Shown one piece after another: positions 22,864-35,049 of a stretch of DNA of 64,000 nucleotides. Source of the stretch: Isoetes taiwanensis (taxonomy: Eukaryota > Streptophyta > Lycopodiopsida > Isoetales > Isoetaceae); NCBI GenBank assembly GCA_021234155.1, contig JAJEKV010000085.1, positions 738,085 to 802,084 of the forward strand. The letters run 5' to 3'. The position numbers were made by a program, and so were the translations under genes. The number at the start of each line of letters is the position of its first letter. Position 1 is the stretch's first letter. The notes beneath the pieces were generated by a model. That model saw nothing but the letters and a program-made list of their open reading frames with translations, did no database searches and was not told where the DNA came from.

Positions 22864-23830
22864 CCTGTTGGGAAGGGGGGTAGAGACCTAGTAGCCATTA
22901 CTTACTAATGTTCCTAGTTAGACCCTTTTAGTTCCTATTATTATGCGGCCTGTGCATAGGAACCCACCGGGCTAAGGGGGCTATGATGTGACTCAGCACT
23001 ACACAACGGGGCTAGAGGAGATACGGAGGGAGGGTCCTTTACGAGCGTTTGGCTACCGGGGACCCCATAACGGGCTGGGCTTATGGCCGGTCACTTCGTG
23101 TGGGCCGGGCATGGGTCCGACAGCTCCTGGGGCAAAGGTGTTGCCCTACCTCTCAAGAGTTACAGGTGTTGGCCTGGCTCTTGTTTTGGGGGGTTAAGTC
23201 GAGGATGAATCGTGTGTCGCCACGATTCTCTAGCCGCCCGTGGAACCTCTAGACCCTGGGAAGGGGAGATGAAACCCTTCCTGCCTCGACGGACCAGGAA
23301 GATGCAACCTGGAGTAGTCCCGATGGGTGATACCATGGGATTGCATATCCGGAAGGCTAGAGTCATGCCAGAGCCCGATCTAGCCCATCTGCAAAGTATG
23401 CACAAGACGGGCGGATGGAGTGGTCAACCCTAGCCATTGTCTATAGTCAGCCCCGCCATTGTTATGATTTGGTCTGCTCTATCTTGAGGTCTAGCCGTCA
23501 GTCTACCTCCCCATGAGTCCGAGCCTTGGGTAGGAGCTCTCAGTTTTATGGCATATATTTATCTCTGTTGTAGTCATGGATATGTGGATGTGCTACCCTT
23601 TTGGGTAGTATGATGTATTGTTATTGCAAGTTCTGATGTTGTTTATGCTTCCGCTGTGATAGGAGCCCATAGGAGAGGGGCGCGCAAGACACCTCCGTGT
23701 CCCCTTCCCGCACTAGGGGTACCCTGGAGTGCGGGATAGACGGAGGGCCCGTGCGGTCGAAGGACCGGATGGGGAATTTCCTACAGAGTGTACGGCCGGG
23801 GCGCCGTATATTTTGTAGGGAGCGTTGCAA
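22864..23830. repeat. LTR-like repeat, family B, copy 2 (probable solo LTR)
   Basis: Abrupt change from AT-rich to GC-rich DNA at tgttgggaagggggg (22864), a typical TG start. Co-linear with copy 1 at 1-900. No gag or pol sequence flanks it. It ends near gggagcgttgca (about 23830), directly against an exon-like coiled-coil fragment on the minus strand. Clear target duplications were not found. Confidence 0.5.
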
Positions 23831-24096
23831 TGCTCTAGCTTAGATACATTTCCAATGGCTAGTTTTGTTTCAAAATCCACATCATCTATCTCCTTCTTCA
23901 ATGATCGAATGTTAGATAAGACCCTTTCATTAAGATCCTTTTCCTTTAGCTTGTTAACGTACATGATACATGTTATAGTTTCAGGTTGCTTCCTCCTGAC
24001 ATCTTCATTTTCCTTGATTTCAAGTTGGACCTTTCCCTTTTCAAGTTCAAGAAGTTCAATTAGCCTTTCGAGTTTTCTCTGATTCTTTTCTCTATC
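23827..24096 (-). pseudogene. Exon-like fragment, coiled coil, unknown gene
   Basis: On the minus strand a good acceptor (aaattgcag|gatagag) opens about 90 codons beginning DREKNQRKLERLIELLELEK. The stretch is rich in heptad-spaced Leu/Ile and charged residues, with no stop until it meets LTR family B. It could be the last exons of a coiled-coil gene truncated by that insertion. Family not recognised. Confidence 0.35.
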
Positions 24097-24221
24097 CTGC
24101 AATTTATTTCAGCCAGCTGTTAAAGCATGTTCTGTAAACTGATGCATGTATTTAATAAGTTACGAAAGTCTGCAATTAGGAAGACATGTGTTAATGAGTT
24201 GTATCATAATACAACTCATTA

Positions 24222-24430
24222 CCCATCATATTTTCCATCATAACACAACACCATATATCAGCACACAACACAACGCTATATATCACATTTTCCATCATAT
24301 TTTCCATCATATCTATCTTTCTCCAACACAACATATTTGACATCATACTTGCCATCATATCTGCCACGTAAGATAACTCATCATATTTAACATCATAATT
24401 GTTGTCATACTTCACATGCTATAGAACACG
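24222..24430. repeat. Degenerate tandem repeat of ccatcatat units
   Basis: Irregular copies of (tttt)ccatcatat interspersed with acacaacac recur about every 12-25 bases. No coding meaning. Confidence 0.6.
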
Positions 24431-25275
24431 TATTCGCCATCACGTAACACAAACGTGTCAATCCATCACATTACTTTGCAATATATTATAACCACATCAG
24501 ACCAACACACAGACTATGTTGATTGTCATACTACGTGTTGTTATGGCTGCCTCTCTTGACACTGTGAGGGGAAGAATCAAATCACAATATTTACACAATG
24601 CAACATCACATTTTATCAACTGCATACCACCTAAAATGTATAAACTATAGTATTGGCTATTGCATAACATGCTAACTCCCATTTGATCGCCATACCACAT
24701 TTGACAAACCACACATTAACATAATCCATCATATCTGCAAACTGTATATTACAACAAACATAGAACACACTTACTCCTGATCAATCAACCTAGTAACCTG
24801 ATTCAAAAGCAAGTTCAGTTTCTTCTACTTATTGAGGAAGTACTTGATGCAATAGAAATCTTTTCTTTCTTTTTGCACGACATCACTCTGCATTTCAGTT
24901 TAGTTTGTCACGTCCGATATAGGACTATGGAACAGTTGTTTTGAAGATTTTTTGTAGTGTTGGGATAGCTCTACAATTCTTGGCCTCTTTCATTTTCATT
25001 TGCATCTCTAGCAGGTGGTGATGACCCTGGCTATTGTTTCTTTGAACAATTAGCTTCATTTTCTGTTCTTGTTTGCGGCAAGGCTTTTTGGTGCTTTTCC
25101 ATTTCATGCTGCTCCCAAAAACTCAACCAATTAACTTGCTTATTTTCTTATGTATATCGTATGCTATTACAAAAGTTAAAGGTACCATGCCTCCCCAAGA
25201 ATGTGGCTTCCTAGTAATCTGTTTATTCAACATCACGACCTCTCCGTATTGGTCTGGGTTGAGGTTCTTTAATTT
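24431..25275. other. No confident gene; possible small minus-strand exons
   Basis: On the minus strand a stretch near 24838-24776 ends at a gtaagt donor and encodes KKLNLLLNQVTRLIDQ, again heptad-like. An open 25-codon run starting HEMEKHQKAL lies near 25095-25020. Their phases do not join cleanly with the neighbouring exon-like pieces, so I only note them as possible relics of the same gene. Confidence 0.2.
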
Positions 25276-25278
25276 AAA

Positions 25279-25336
25279 AGAATGAGAATGAGAATGAGAA
25301 TGAGAATGAGAATGAGAATGAGAATGAGAATGAGAA
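25279..25336 (+). repeat. (GAGAAT)n microsatellite
   Basis: About nine units of a hexanucleotide, nearly perfect. On the minus strand it reads as a Phe/Ser repeat in an open frame, which is an artefact. Confidence 0.95.
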
Positions 25337-25417
25337 GGAAATTATTCCAAGATATTGAAACGATGACATTAAGATTATAGTACAAAAGAGATTGAGTTCC
25401 CAGATTATATAATGCAC

Positions 25418-25603
25418 CTGTAGCATGTTTTTTTGGTACTTAACTGACTTCAACTCATCTGATGAAGCATATTGTTCAATATGTTTGTAAAATTGTCTAT
25501 AAGTATATCTAATGGCATTGAGGTCTGGTTTTGAATCCATTTGCACAATGAATCTGGATTCTTGTACAAAAGGATTCTTGTGGAAATGTGTGTTCTCCTC
25601 AAT
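25418..25603 (-). pseudogene. Exon-like ORF, 62 codons, unknown gene
   Basis: Bounded on the minus strand by a pyrimidine-rich acceptor (ttttgctgccag|att) and a donor (ctacag|gtgcat). It is exactly 186 bp, phase 0 at both ends, with no stop, and contains SKPDLNAIRYTYRQFYKHIE. Composition is that of a real exon. It may belong with the coiled-coil piece at 23827-24096, 1.3 kb downstream on the same strand. Not recognised. Confidence 0.35.
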
Positions 25604-26900
25604 CTGGCAGCAAAAGGTCAGAGGGTTTTGGAGGGAGGGAAAGATCGAAGTACTTGGACGTGGCATGATAATTTGAATTTGCTTGATCAACCTGAACCTA
25701 CCATCATTATAACTACCTCTTCTGTAACTTCTGGCTCATACGAAAACAAAGAGGTATTAGTTTCCAACACAAGGAAACAAATCTAACACAAATGACATCT
25801 CAAAGAAATTTAAACTTTTCAAAACGCAGCCTTAGCTTCCTGATGTGCTTTTTATAGTTCTTTCAGAATCTCTTGGAATTTACTTCGAAATTTAATATAA
25901 TAGAGTTGGAGAGTGCCAAAAATTGACAGATAGTTAAAGCTTAATTGGCTTCAAAAAAGTAGCTTTGACTAATCGTTACATCTTAGCGTGCTTTTATCTG
26001 TAAAAGTTCAAAGAGACATACGAACATCTATGAAAATGACATGAGTTTCTAGGTAGGTCTATAGATATACACAACAACAATGCTCTTTATAAGGTTTGGC
26101 TGCCAGTTTTGTCTTAATAATACTTCCGAGTTCCAAGAATTAATGACAATGATTAGACGTACAAACAACTATGAAGATGACAAGAAATTCCGGGCATCAT
26201 AATAATGCCATTGAGTCTTATACATTGCATGAAAAACTCAAAGTCTAAATCCTTTTTACTTGGAGTACATGGAAAGGAATATATATTGCCCACATCTCCA
26301 TGTCAAGTAATAATGCGATTGCAACTTCAAACCATTGGCAATATAATGTAGACAGTACAAAAAGTGCCCATCACAACCTAGACAGATCCTAGTATCTTGG
26401 CACTTATATAATTCGCTTTTACTCATGACCTGCTTTCATTGGCCTCAATTGATAACATACTCTTAGGCTGTGTATTTGTTGTGTATTTTGTCTCTTATGC
26501 TTTGTCTACTTGGCTTCCACCAACCCACTTATGACGTCCTCATGTCATATGAGATAACTTGAAATTCTACCTCTCATGAGTACCCCATACTCAGCTATTT
26601 GAACCTCAGAATTGTTCTTAGATGGAACTGAACCAAAAATGTCATCATCCTTTTAATTTAACTTGCATTCTTCAAGTGGAGAAGGCTGCCAACTTGATGC
26701 TACCATCACAGAATAGTTCTCTTTAGACAAAGGAGAAGTTGGACCACAAATGCAAAAAGGTAATAAAATAAGAAATATCAACACTGGATAAAGTTCGAAA
26801 TGATTTAGATGTCCAAAATGGATCTCAAACGCATCAATTTGGAAACTAGATAATGGTCAAATTTACATCATGACAATTACACCATTGTGGATTGTGTTGT

Positions 26901-26954
26901 CACAAGGTCCAGATGAGTTCAACATGAGTAAGGTCCAGATGAGTTCAACATGAG
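26901..26954 (+). repeat. 26-bp tandem duplication
   Basis: aaggtccagatgagttcaac followed by atgagt occurs twice in tandem. Confidence 0.9.
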
Positions 26955-27009
26955 TTGATTTGCAAAACAAAGCAAAGTCACTCGTGTAAATAGTAGGTGT
27001 CAATGTGTG

Positions 27010-27200
27010 ATTGTATCTTTGTGGCCATTTTACTTCTTGTAACTTTATACTATGTTAACAACATAACGTGATATCGACTTCTCAATCATTGGTGTGAAGA
27101 ACACTAGCTGGAATTTTTTTTGGACGTAAAAAGCCACCTTTATTCTATTCTATTTTAATTGTACAATTACAAACTCTCGAAACATACAAGAGTTGGCAAC
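27010..27200 (+). repeat. Direct repeat pair, copy 1 (with insert)
   Basis: Matches 27417-27580: both carry ctttgtggccattttacttc, then tatgttaacaac, gacttctcaatcattggtgt and a tacaattacaaa...agagttggca end. Copy 1 has about 37 extra bases (27119-27155) containing a tattctattctatt run like the LINE tails in this window. Confidence 0.85.
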
Positions 27201-27416
27201 ATGGAAACCAATTAAGAACCATTGTGGGGTTGTAAAAAACTTTAAAATGCTTGGAACAACAGGTAATAGCCTCCAAAGAGTTTGTGGCAGCAACAAGAAA
27301 TTTTTAGTAGCATTCTTAGTTTGAAGCAGTGCCATGTGGCACGACGCTATTGGAGTAGAGGGCAAAAAGAATCGTAACTGATTTTTATGTGGATATAGTG
27401 AGCATCTATGTTAAGT

Positions 27417-27580
27417 GTGTCTTTGTGGCCATTTTACTTCTTGTAACTTTGTACTTTTATACTATGTTAACAACTTAACATGATATTGACTTCTCAATCA
27501 TTGGTGTGGATAACCCTAGGTAGAATTTCTTTTATATTGTACAATTACAAATTCTCAAAACATAGAAGAGTTGGCATGTG
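27417..27580 (+). repeat. Direct repeat pair, copy 2 (no insert)
   Basis: Second copy of the 27010-27200 repeat, lacking the tattctattctatt insert. Confidence 0.85.
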
Positions 27581-28616
27581 CAATTTGTTTATATTGTACA
27601 AAAATTAGCAACTTCTCCAATGAGCAAATGAAGTCAAATTAGGAATTAATTTTCTTATTTCACTTAGCACTTTACTACAAGCACTTTAAATGCTTTAATG
27701 GAGGAGTTGGAACATCAAAGGCATCCCAGCTCTGCAAACTTGGGAATGTGTCTTTTATAAATTAAGCGACAAATCATTAGAACCACACTTCTATTAGTGC
27801 AAAGAGAATATGGAGATTGACATTAAAGTGCAGAAAGGACATGAACAAAGAGCATCAATGCAGAGGACAGTAGAGGTATGGTGCTAAAGTGCTTGATTCT
27901 ATGCCACAAATGGATGTACACAAATCTGTGGCAGCCTGAGACATACTGGAGTGATGTTAGTAGACAATATAAATCATGGATGCTAGATCTTTAACTCAGT
28001 GGCCACTATTTGGCATCTCAAAAAGAAACAAATGTGTTGGACACGATAGCCATGGTTGGTGGAGTGGATTTCAAATGATGACAATGGAAGTCAACAATGA
28101 GGCAATTGGAGCATGTGATGATGATAGAGATAACAAACACAGTAGTGGCACACTACATTAGCAATAGTTGATTTAACCTCTGTGGATTTGAAATAACACA
28201 TTCAAGATACCAGAATCTGATATAACCAAGTAACATGTACTTTCATTAAAACATGTAGTCAAATTCACAATCCATAACTGGTCTCAAAATTTACATACTT
28301 TTGACACTTCCACTGTTCACTTTTACTGCTTCACTTTCACATAACTATCTGCTTTCGAAAAAAGTAGTACCATGGTTTCTGTTGCTGAAGTAGTAAGGCT
28401 ATCCATCTTCAGGTTGATAGTGAGAAAGTAAAGCATAATATAGGAAAACAACAAACTTTGGATGCTTTACTTTACTGGACAAAATTTATCCCAGAAAGAA
28501 TAAAAATATGGCAGGCTACTGCAGGAAACTGGCAATCTCTTGGCCATCTTCCCATGGCTACATGTACTCCAGCAAAACTGCGATATATTTAGCATTTTCA
28601 TTCATACTATATACGC

Positions 28617-31134
28617 CTAGTGTTTTGCCATGAGATGACTCTTGTTGGGTGGACATTGGTAACACTTTGCAAACAGTCCAAAGCTATCAATCTGGCGAAT
28701 AAAGTTAGTCAGACTGGCCCATCCTCCAAAGCCAACCCCCACTATCAAAACCCAGATGACGATAAAGATATTCAAAAGGTATACTGCCACCCAGCTTCGC
28801 ATAAAGAACGGTGGTTTTTCAACTGAGTTCTGCACAATATGATTTGTTTAATTAGATAAATAATAGCTGAGACTAGCAAAATTATTGGGAGAAAAAAAAT
28901 TTAAAGCTTACCAATCTTGCACATGCACTCCTATAGGTTACCATATGTGCAGCAGAGGGTATAATATATACTGTAAATGTAACTAGAAGAGCACCAACAG
29001 CAGAGTTTATTGGACCAAAGAAGGGAAAGATGATTGCTAAGAACCAGATCGGTAGGACAACAGGAATTCTAGCAATTGCTCTTGTAAACATATTTGCGGT
29101 TTTATGAATACCAAGTATTTTTTCCCACACAATGTATAATGGTGTACAAGCAAAACCAAAAGTGATGAACTGCACAAACCACAGAATAAACATCATCATC
29201 ATGATCAATCTCAAAGTCAATATGATGCAAAATCTATTCCATACCTGATGGATGAGCATGAGTATAACAGCCACATCTCGAAAACCAGTTTTTGGAAGTA
29301 AAGCCAGTGCATTTGACTTTGTCAACAACAGGTCTCCAAAAGCCCAATATACAGAAGTGGCAGATGGCAGGGTCAAGGTCAGGACGTATAATGTGGCAAA
29401 TAGATAGATATATTTGAACTTTTGTGGTTTCCACATTGCATGCATTATTTCTCTGTACAGTTTCCAAATAATCATTTAAAATTTCGCGATTGAAACCTTT
29501 GACAAATATCAATATACACAAATTCCTATGCATAAATTTGGGCACAGACTTACACAGTAACTGCATGGCCTCCGAACGTGTATAAAATGTTAGTAGCCCC
29601 AGTGAAATATAGTACAAGCTTCTTGGGGCCTGTATGTTTCACACCTTCAACCTGCAATAAATAATATGCTGTAATTCCTAATGCTTTTGTAAAAGGCCTG
29701 CCAAACATGGCCATTAACCAATCAAATACACACCTGTCCATGCACTAATGAAGCAATTGTCAAATACCATGCAGTGTATGTTGTCATTCCCAAACCTAGG
29801 AATGACCAAACCCTGTAATTATGGAACGAAGGCACCAACACTGTTGTCATACAGCATGCACCAAAAATGTATGTCCATGTGCGCTTGTCCAAGCTATCAT
29901 TTATATAGTATATGTTGCTGCAAAAAAAGGAATCAACGTTTATATAACTTGTCTATCTGATATTAAGAGATCGAGATACTACTAACCTGGCACAGGCTAT
30001 CAGTTGTATGACAGAGCCAAAAAGGAGAAAAGTACAGTTGAATCCAAAGCCTACAGCTTTCCAGTATGGACCAAGGAGGCCATCAAGCACCTCAAACCAC
30101 TGCATTCATGATGAGTACACTCTTAAGCAACAAGAAACCAAAGCACATTACTATCCAGAAAGAATATATAAGAAGAGAAACAGGGACTATGAGAAATACC
30201 TGAATAATATGATTCTTGAAGCTGACACCCTCCTTCTCCTTCCTGGATCTGTACTCCACATACAGCCAGCTGATCAGATAGGCTGTCCATGCTCCCAAGA
30301 GTCCATAAAATATTTGAAAGACGATTCCAGAGGCAATGCCCAGCTGAGAGAAGGAGTAGGGAAGCGTCAAAAGGACCTGAGCAACCTGTTATAAAGAAAA
30401 ATGTAAGAGAAAACTCAGTACTTGAGAAAATCTCAAGACGAAACAAGATATAATAATAATATAATGTTAAATCTGATCAAGGAAAAGCTATGCAGCCAAA
30501 AGCTTTCCATGAATGACCAGAAGGAAGCTGAGAAGGTACTGAAGCAAAAAGTAGAAAGAGTGGTTCTGCATTATGTCGAAAATGAAGAAGCTTCATTAAA
30601 CAGACACAGGAGTACTGAAATATGAAAAGCCAACGTTTGTGAAGGCACATCAGAAAATAAAAACAAAAAAAACTGAATGCTGCTTAAAGTGGCATGGTAC
30701 TAGCAAACATGTTGAAGGCTGTCCTAACAAAGAGAAGAAAACGTCCTGCCTTTGCAGAGGCCTGCGAACAGAATGCAGTTAAGACAAATCATGGTTTCGT
30801 AGCCCTTGCAAGAAAGCATGAAAAGGGCCTGAGCGACAGAATGTGGTAATCCATGCGCCGTATTCATACTTATGAATGGTATACGAAATCTCAATCCAAA
30901 TGCAAGAACTGAAGCGAGCTAAATCAAGCTTAAAATGCAAAGAAAATCTAGTCCGACAAGCACCTGGTTAGAAGCACAGCTAAACCAGGCATCATAAGCA
31001 GAACCACCGTGCCAGAAAAGTCTTTTGAGATTCCCTTGGGGTGTAGGTTCTACAAGCCCATCCTGCTCCTTCCGATCTAGCTCCATCTCCGTGTAATTGC
31101 CTGCAATAGCCTCTTCCTGTTTCTGAGCCACCAT
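28617..31134 (-). CDS. AUX1/LAX-type auxin influx carrier, 8 exons, intact
   Basis: Plasma-membrane proton symporter of the amino acid/auxin permease family (AAAP) that takes up indole-3-acetic acid; it is related to Arabidopsis AUX1 and LAX1-3. Exons by splice-site reading: 31134-30964, 30385-30200, 30099-29987, 29917-29734, 29651-29554, 29452-29245, 29169-28912, 28829-28617. All introns are GT-AG and the phases join without a break, giving 476 residues (the family is about 470-490). The ATG at 31134 is the first after an in-frame TAG upstream and has a good context (aaaATGG). Family signatures are FWHGGSAYDAWFSCASNQ at the first helix, LTLPYSFSQLG, TGATNILYTFGGHAVTV, EIMHAMWKPQKFKYIY, IPIWFLAIIFPFFGPINSAV-like helices and a C-terminal FGLFAKCYQC. 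About ten hydrophobic helices are visible. This is the only clearly intact host gene in the window. Sub-type (AUX1 against LAX) cannot be told. Confidence 0.95.
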
Positions 31135-31630
31135 TTTGCCTTGTTTCTTCGTTCCTTCAACAATTTGCAATGCAGATTCAAACTAGAGCTGATGGAATAA
31201 GCTGCTCATACTGGCCTCTCCCTGCATTTCCTCCGCGCGAATATGCCCTTTGCTTCAAATGCCAAAAGTATGAGGTCAAAGTGGTATTTAACCCTGGTGA
31301 TACGAAAAAGCAAAAGCTGAGATCTGGATAAGGGCTGCTTCAAACTTGATCGGCAGTGGAAAACGATCTGGGCATATGGCTCAATTCAGCAGAGCCCACA
31401 GTAAAACAAGATCAAACCAGACAGGTACAGTGCAAAGATGAGCAGGAACTAAAGAAAGAAAAAAAATGCATCACCGTAACAAACAAAGCTATAACACGAC
31501 AAAGGGGTTGCAAGAAGCTATGGCAGCTACAAACAAAGCTGCTGCACAGTTTTCACTTGGCAATGTAATACACTTCGATCAGCTGCCGCAGTAGAACAAG
31601 ACAAGCAAAGACCCAAATGCCCAATTGTCT
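31135..31630 (-). other. Probable 5' UTR of the auxin carrier gene
   Basis: Upstream of the start codon on the minus strand the DNA is pyrimidine-rich, as in many plant leaders. No TATA box was found at a sensible distance and no other gene is seen. Confidence 0.35.
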
Positions 31631-31778
31631 CAGGAGCTTAACAATAAAAGCTCTGGAGATTTAGAGTTTCTTAGGCTCAAGAAAAGCGACGGAGAGTTAA
31701 GATTCCCCAGACCCAAAAAGAAGAATGGAGCAGAGGAGGCAATGGAAAAGGAAGAAGAGTGCCCTCTTTTCCTGTCTC
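31626..31778 (+). promoter_or_regulatory. Two TGTCTC auxin-response-element cores upstream of the carrier gene
   Basis: TGTCTC at 31626-31631 and at 31773-31778, about 490 and 640 bp upstream of the start codon. TGTCTC is the classical ARF-binding core, and auxin-responsive expression of AUX1/LAX genes is known. Two six-base matches are only slightly more than chance in this interval, so this is weak. Confidence 0.25.
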
Positions 31779-33287
31779 GACTTCCCAGAAGAAGAAGAAT
31801 GAATACCTACTACGAGAATGAAATGGAGGGAGTTTAATGCAGGCAGAACGGAGAAGAATGAGGAAGACCCACGAGTGCTTAGAAAGAGTAAAATAAGCTT
31901 CTGATCAACCGTAATGCCGGAAGAGATAAGATATCTTTGTTTCTCGGCCTTGCTGAAGAGAGATGAGCTGTTGAATCAATGCGAAAATGGAGCAATGCGG
32001 AAATGCGAGTCTCTACTCCGGCGCTATGCTTTAAAGAGTTTGAAGACAAAACGGAGTTGGGCCGGTAAAAGGGATCCTTCTCCTTCACAAATGCTCGAGG
32101 CCGGATAAGAAGAAGGGATGGGCAAAGGCCAGAGTTCTAATAGGCAGGAAAGGAAGGGATGGTGGAATATGGGCTTGTACTAGCCCGGTGTGGTCCCACG
32201 GAAAAAAGAAGAAGAGCAAATGCAGATGCCCAGATGGCTAAAAAGGAAGAAGATGGGCTTTAATCCCGCAGATTATCTCCAGATCTTCTAGCATTGATTC
32301 CGGTAGTAAAACTGCACAAGTAAAGGATCGCTCTATGCGTTTTGGAAGATGGATTTGCCAGATAAAACAAAGGGCAAAGAAATTGAAATAAAACAAACAC
32401 AGACAGGGGTCAATTTGGGGCTATCCTTGTTCTTGGGTGTGGGCCTATGCGCGTGTATGTCAGAAGGCAAGGTGGGGCAGAGCTCCTCGGGCAGAGAATT
32501 TACGATTCGGGGCGTTGTGCCGGCTGTTTTTGCACCCAATTTTTTTTTCGTTTGATGGCCCGAATTTTTTTTTTTTCCAAGCTCTAGAATCGCTCCGGCG
32601 CCCCTTTTGGGTACTGTACTTGGGTTCTCTGCTGGAAGAAACCGTATAGGTTCCGGCATGGGGCGACACCATCATGAAACTGCCCGCATCACCGTAGTAG
32701 CTCTGCACAGAGAAATGTTTTTTTCTTGCCTTGCCTTATAATTCTTCGTGCTTTAATTTTTTGTTGTTGGGGCATGATGAATCTTATGCTTTGATCCATG
32801 ATGGACCACACCGGAACCCACATGCGAAGCTCAAACGGATGATTCTAAGCAGGGCCCGGCTTGAATGATTCGTCTGTTGAAAAACTAATTCTAATTCCAA
32901 TGCTAGTTCCTTCTTTTTGTTTTCAATTTCGGATTTAAGGCAAAGAGGTGGCAGATCCGAGGCTGGGTTTAAGCCTGAGACGTGCTCCATCATCGGCCGC
33001 TGCAGCACGGGCACGGCAGAAGCGGCTCTGAGGCAGACCTTCGTTTGCTTGCAAAGGAGGAAATTATTTTTGTGTAAGCTTTATCCCACATGCGTGCCAC
33101 CATTTTTCGGATAAAAATTTGGGAGAAGAAATTTTAACATTTGGCCACCAGTTTACATGAAGGACCCACATGGTTCTATCAACCTAACTGGCTTATATTC
33201 AAAACAATAGGCCATAGAAAATGTACCCCAAAAATTCCCTTAAACCTAACTCCACGCACCACATTCTAGACTGAAATGTATTTTCTA
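31779..33287. other. Upstream region, no gene seen
   Basis: Includes a purine-rich plus strand to about 32240 and homopolymer runs (T8 and T10 near 32539-32577). Short open frames here overlap on both strands and show no domain. Confidence 0.4.
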
Positions 33288-33495
33288 ACCCAATTTGTTG
33301 ACATAGAAAGGTAAATTTCTATATACCAAATTCTAAGTATTTTCTATATCAATTTGTTCACATAAAAAGGTGCCTCTCTATGTATTTCCTATACCAATTG
33401 TTCACAAAGAAAGGTAAATTTCTAGAGATCATAAAATTTCTAACCAAAATGTATTTTTTATACCACTATGTTGACATAGAAAGGTAAACACCTAG
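33288..33495 (+). repeat. Degenerate tandem repeat, about four units
   Basis: Units built from ttctatayca-atttgttgacat-agaaaggtaaa recur at about 33288, 33345, 33390 and 33450, each with a variable spacer. Unit length is 50-70 bases. Function unknown; it may be the remains of a minisatellite or MITE cluster. Confidence 0.6.
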
Positions 33496-35049
33496 TCCGC
33501 ACACTCACGAAACCACTGCCTCTTTTGAAACACCCCACAACATGGAAAAAAGGAGCTTTAAAAAATGTAGCTCCAGTGGCTAGCCCATACCCAGAAACCC
33601 AGCCATTCTTTCTTTCCTTTTTTTTTTTTCACACTGCTGCTTCGCTAGAGTCTGTTGACATCTCCCTGGACCCATGTCTGAGTGCTCTAGGGGGTTCCCC
33701 TGCTCCCTTTCCCTTTTCCAACTTTCGCCACCCATTGGATGTTGCCATCCTCGACTTCTGTTGTTTGCTTTCTTCGCACTTGTGTGTAAGTGGGGTCACG
33801 CGCCACGTGACACTTTTGGGCTAGATCTCCTTGCAACCCTGGCTAGGATCCTTCACAGTCTTCATGAAGGATGTCATCTAGCGCTCATTCTCTATTTGAC
33901 TCCCCAGTTGATGCATGAGCTGTATTCATACGATGATTCCTCTAACTTGACTTCCTACTTGAAACCCTCTTTCCTTTATGCTCGTGAAAAGAACTCTTCT
34001 TTTGCTTCCTTAATGCTAATGTGAATACCCTAGCAACTACATTTATAACTACATGGTATTGGCTAGGTGTCATCATCATGAAGTGGTTATAGATGTAACT
34101 GGTGAATACTGGACTAGTACATTTTGTCTCCGAACTTTTCTTGTCTTCATCTATTGCCCCACATTCTTGAAGAGATTTATAGAAATGACAAAATATCTAT
34201 GTGGCTTGGACAATGCCATCATCTTTCATTTTCTTGGTAGTTGTCTCTTGTTGTCGTTCTTAATCACTTCAAAGTAACCATAAGTCTCTAATATTGACAT
34301 TTTAACTGCTTGCAAGTCCTGCCCGATTGTGTTTTCTTCGTAAACTTGTCAAGTTGCTCTAGCTTCTGTAGAATGATTACTTTTCCTCGGAATCACTCGT
34401 GTGACCTTGACACCGAGATTTTATCTCCATATTAGAATAATGAATGTCCATCTCTATTGATTCTATTAGTCTTCCCATCCTTTAAATAATTGGAAGGACA
34501 ACATTATCTTGTTTTGTGTTGTTCGTCTCATGGATCGATCGTCAAGTGTTGGTCGTTTCAAAAATCAACTTTTAATAAACCTCTAGGTACTAAAATAGCT
34601 CCCCAGTGCACATGGTTCTTAACGTTTAATTTTAATTGATTTCTTAATCTTATTCATGTGTTGATGTGAAATGTGCATGTTGCAACTTTATATAATACCA
34701 ATTTCGTGCATATGATGGACGTGAAATCAACAATTTTTTGTACATCCAATATTCAATGACAAAATAATCATCTAGAAAAAGTAAAATATGTAATAGAAAG
34801 GCATCTATATCACCTTTCAGTATCAAATGGCAAAGAAATTTTACGCAAACAATTTATAATTTGTGTGTGTCCAGTAGTTTACGTGAAATGAATACAATAG
34901 CACATGTCGGCTTGCATGTTATGACAAAATTGAAAATATATATGTGTTATCATATTTTCCTTTGGGTGTCACTAAGTTTTTCCACTATGAAACTTTTTAA
35001 ACCACATAAGATCGAGCTTGATAGAAGTATATATTTGGATTGAATTGAA
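33496..35049. other. Intergenic, no gene seen
   Basis: AT-rich DNA with a T-run at 33618-33630. No convincing coding region. Confidence 0.5.

Larger units (their letters stand above)
25604..28616. other. Intergenic AT-rich DNA with local duplications
   Basis: No gene recognised on either strand. It contains a 26-bp tandem duplication (26901-26954), a 110-190 bp direct repeat pair (27010-27200 and 27417-27580), and presumably the 3' UTR of the auxin carrier gene just above 28500. No clear AATAAA in the right place was seen. Confidence 0.5.

Noticed and set aside
19861-22864. cagggac at 19861 and ccctg at 22860 as hAT terminal inverted repeats
   Set aside because: Beyond the first five bases they do not match, and no 8-bp target duplication was seen.
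24222-24430. CRISPR-like regular repeats
   Set aside because: Units are irregular, short and without constant spacers; the setting is a plant nuclear genome.
25274-25690. 138-codon minus-strand frame ending in a Phe/Ser repeat
   Set aside because: The end is the (GAGAAT)n microsatellite. Only the 25418-25603 part has exon-like limits.
31625-31837. 70-codon Glu/Lys-rich frame upstream of the auxin carrier
   Set aside because: Explained by the purine-rich strand of the gene's leader and promoter; low complexity and on the opposite strand.
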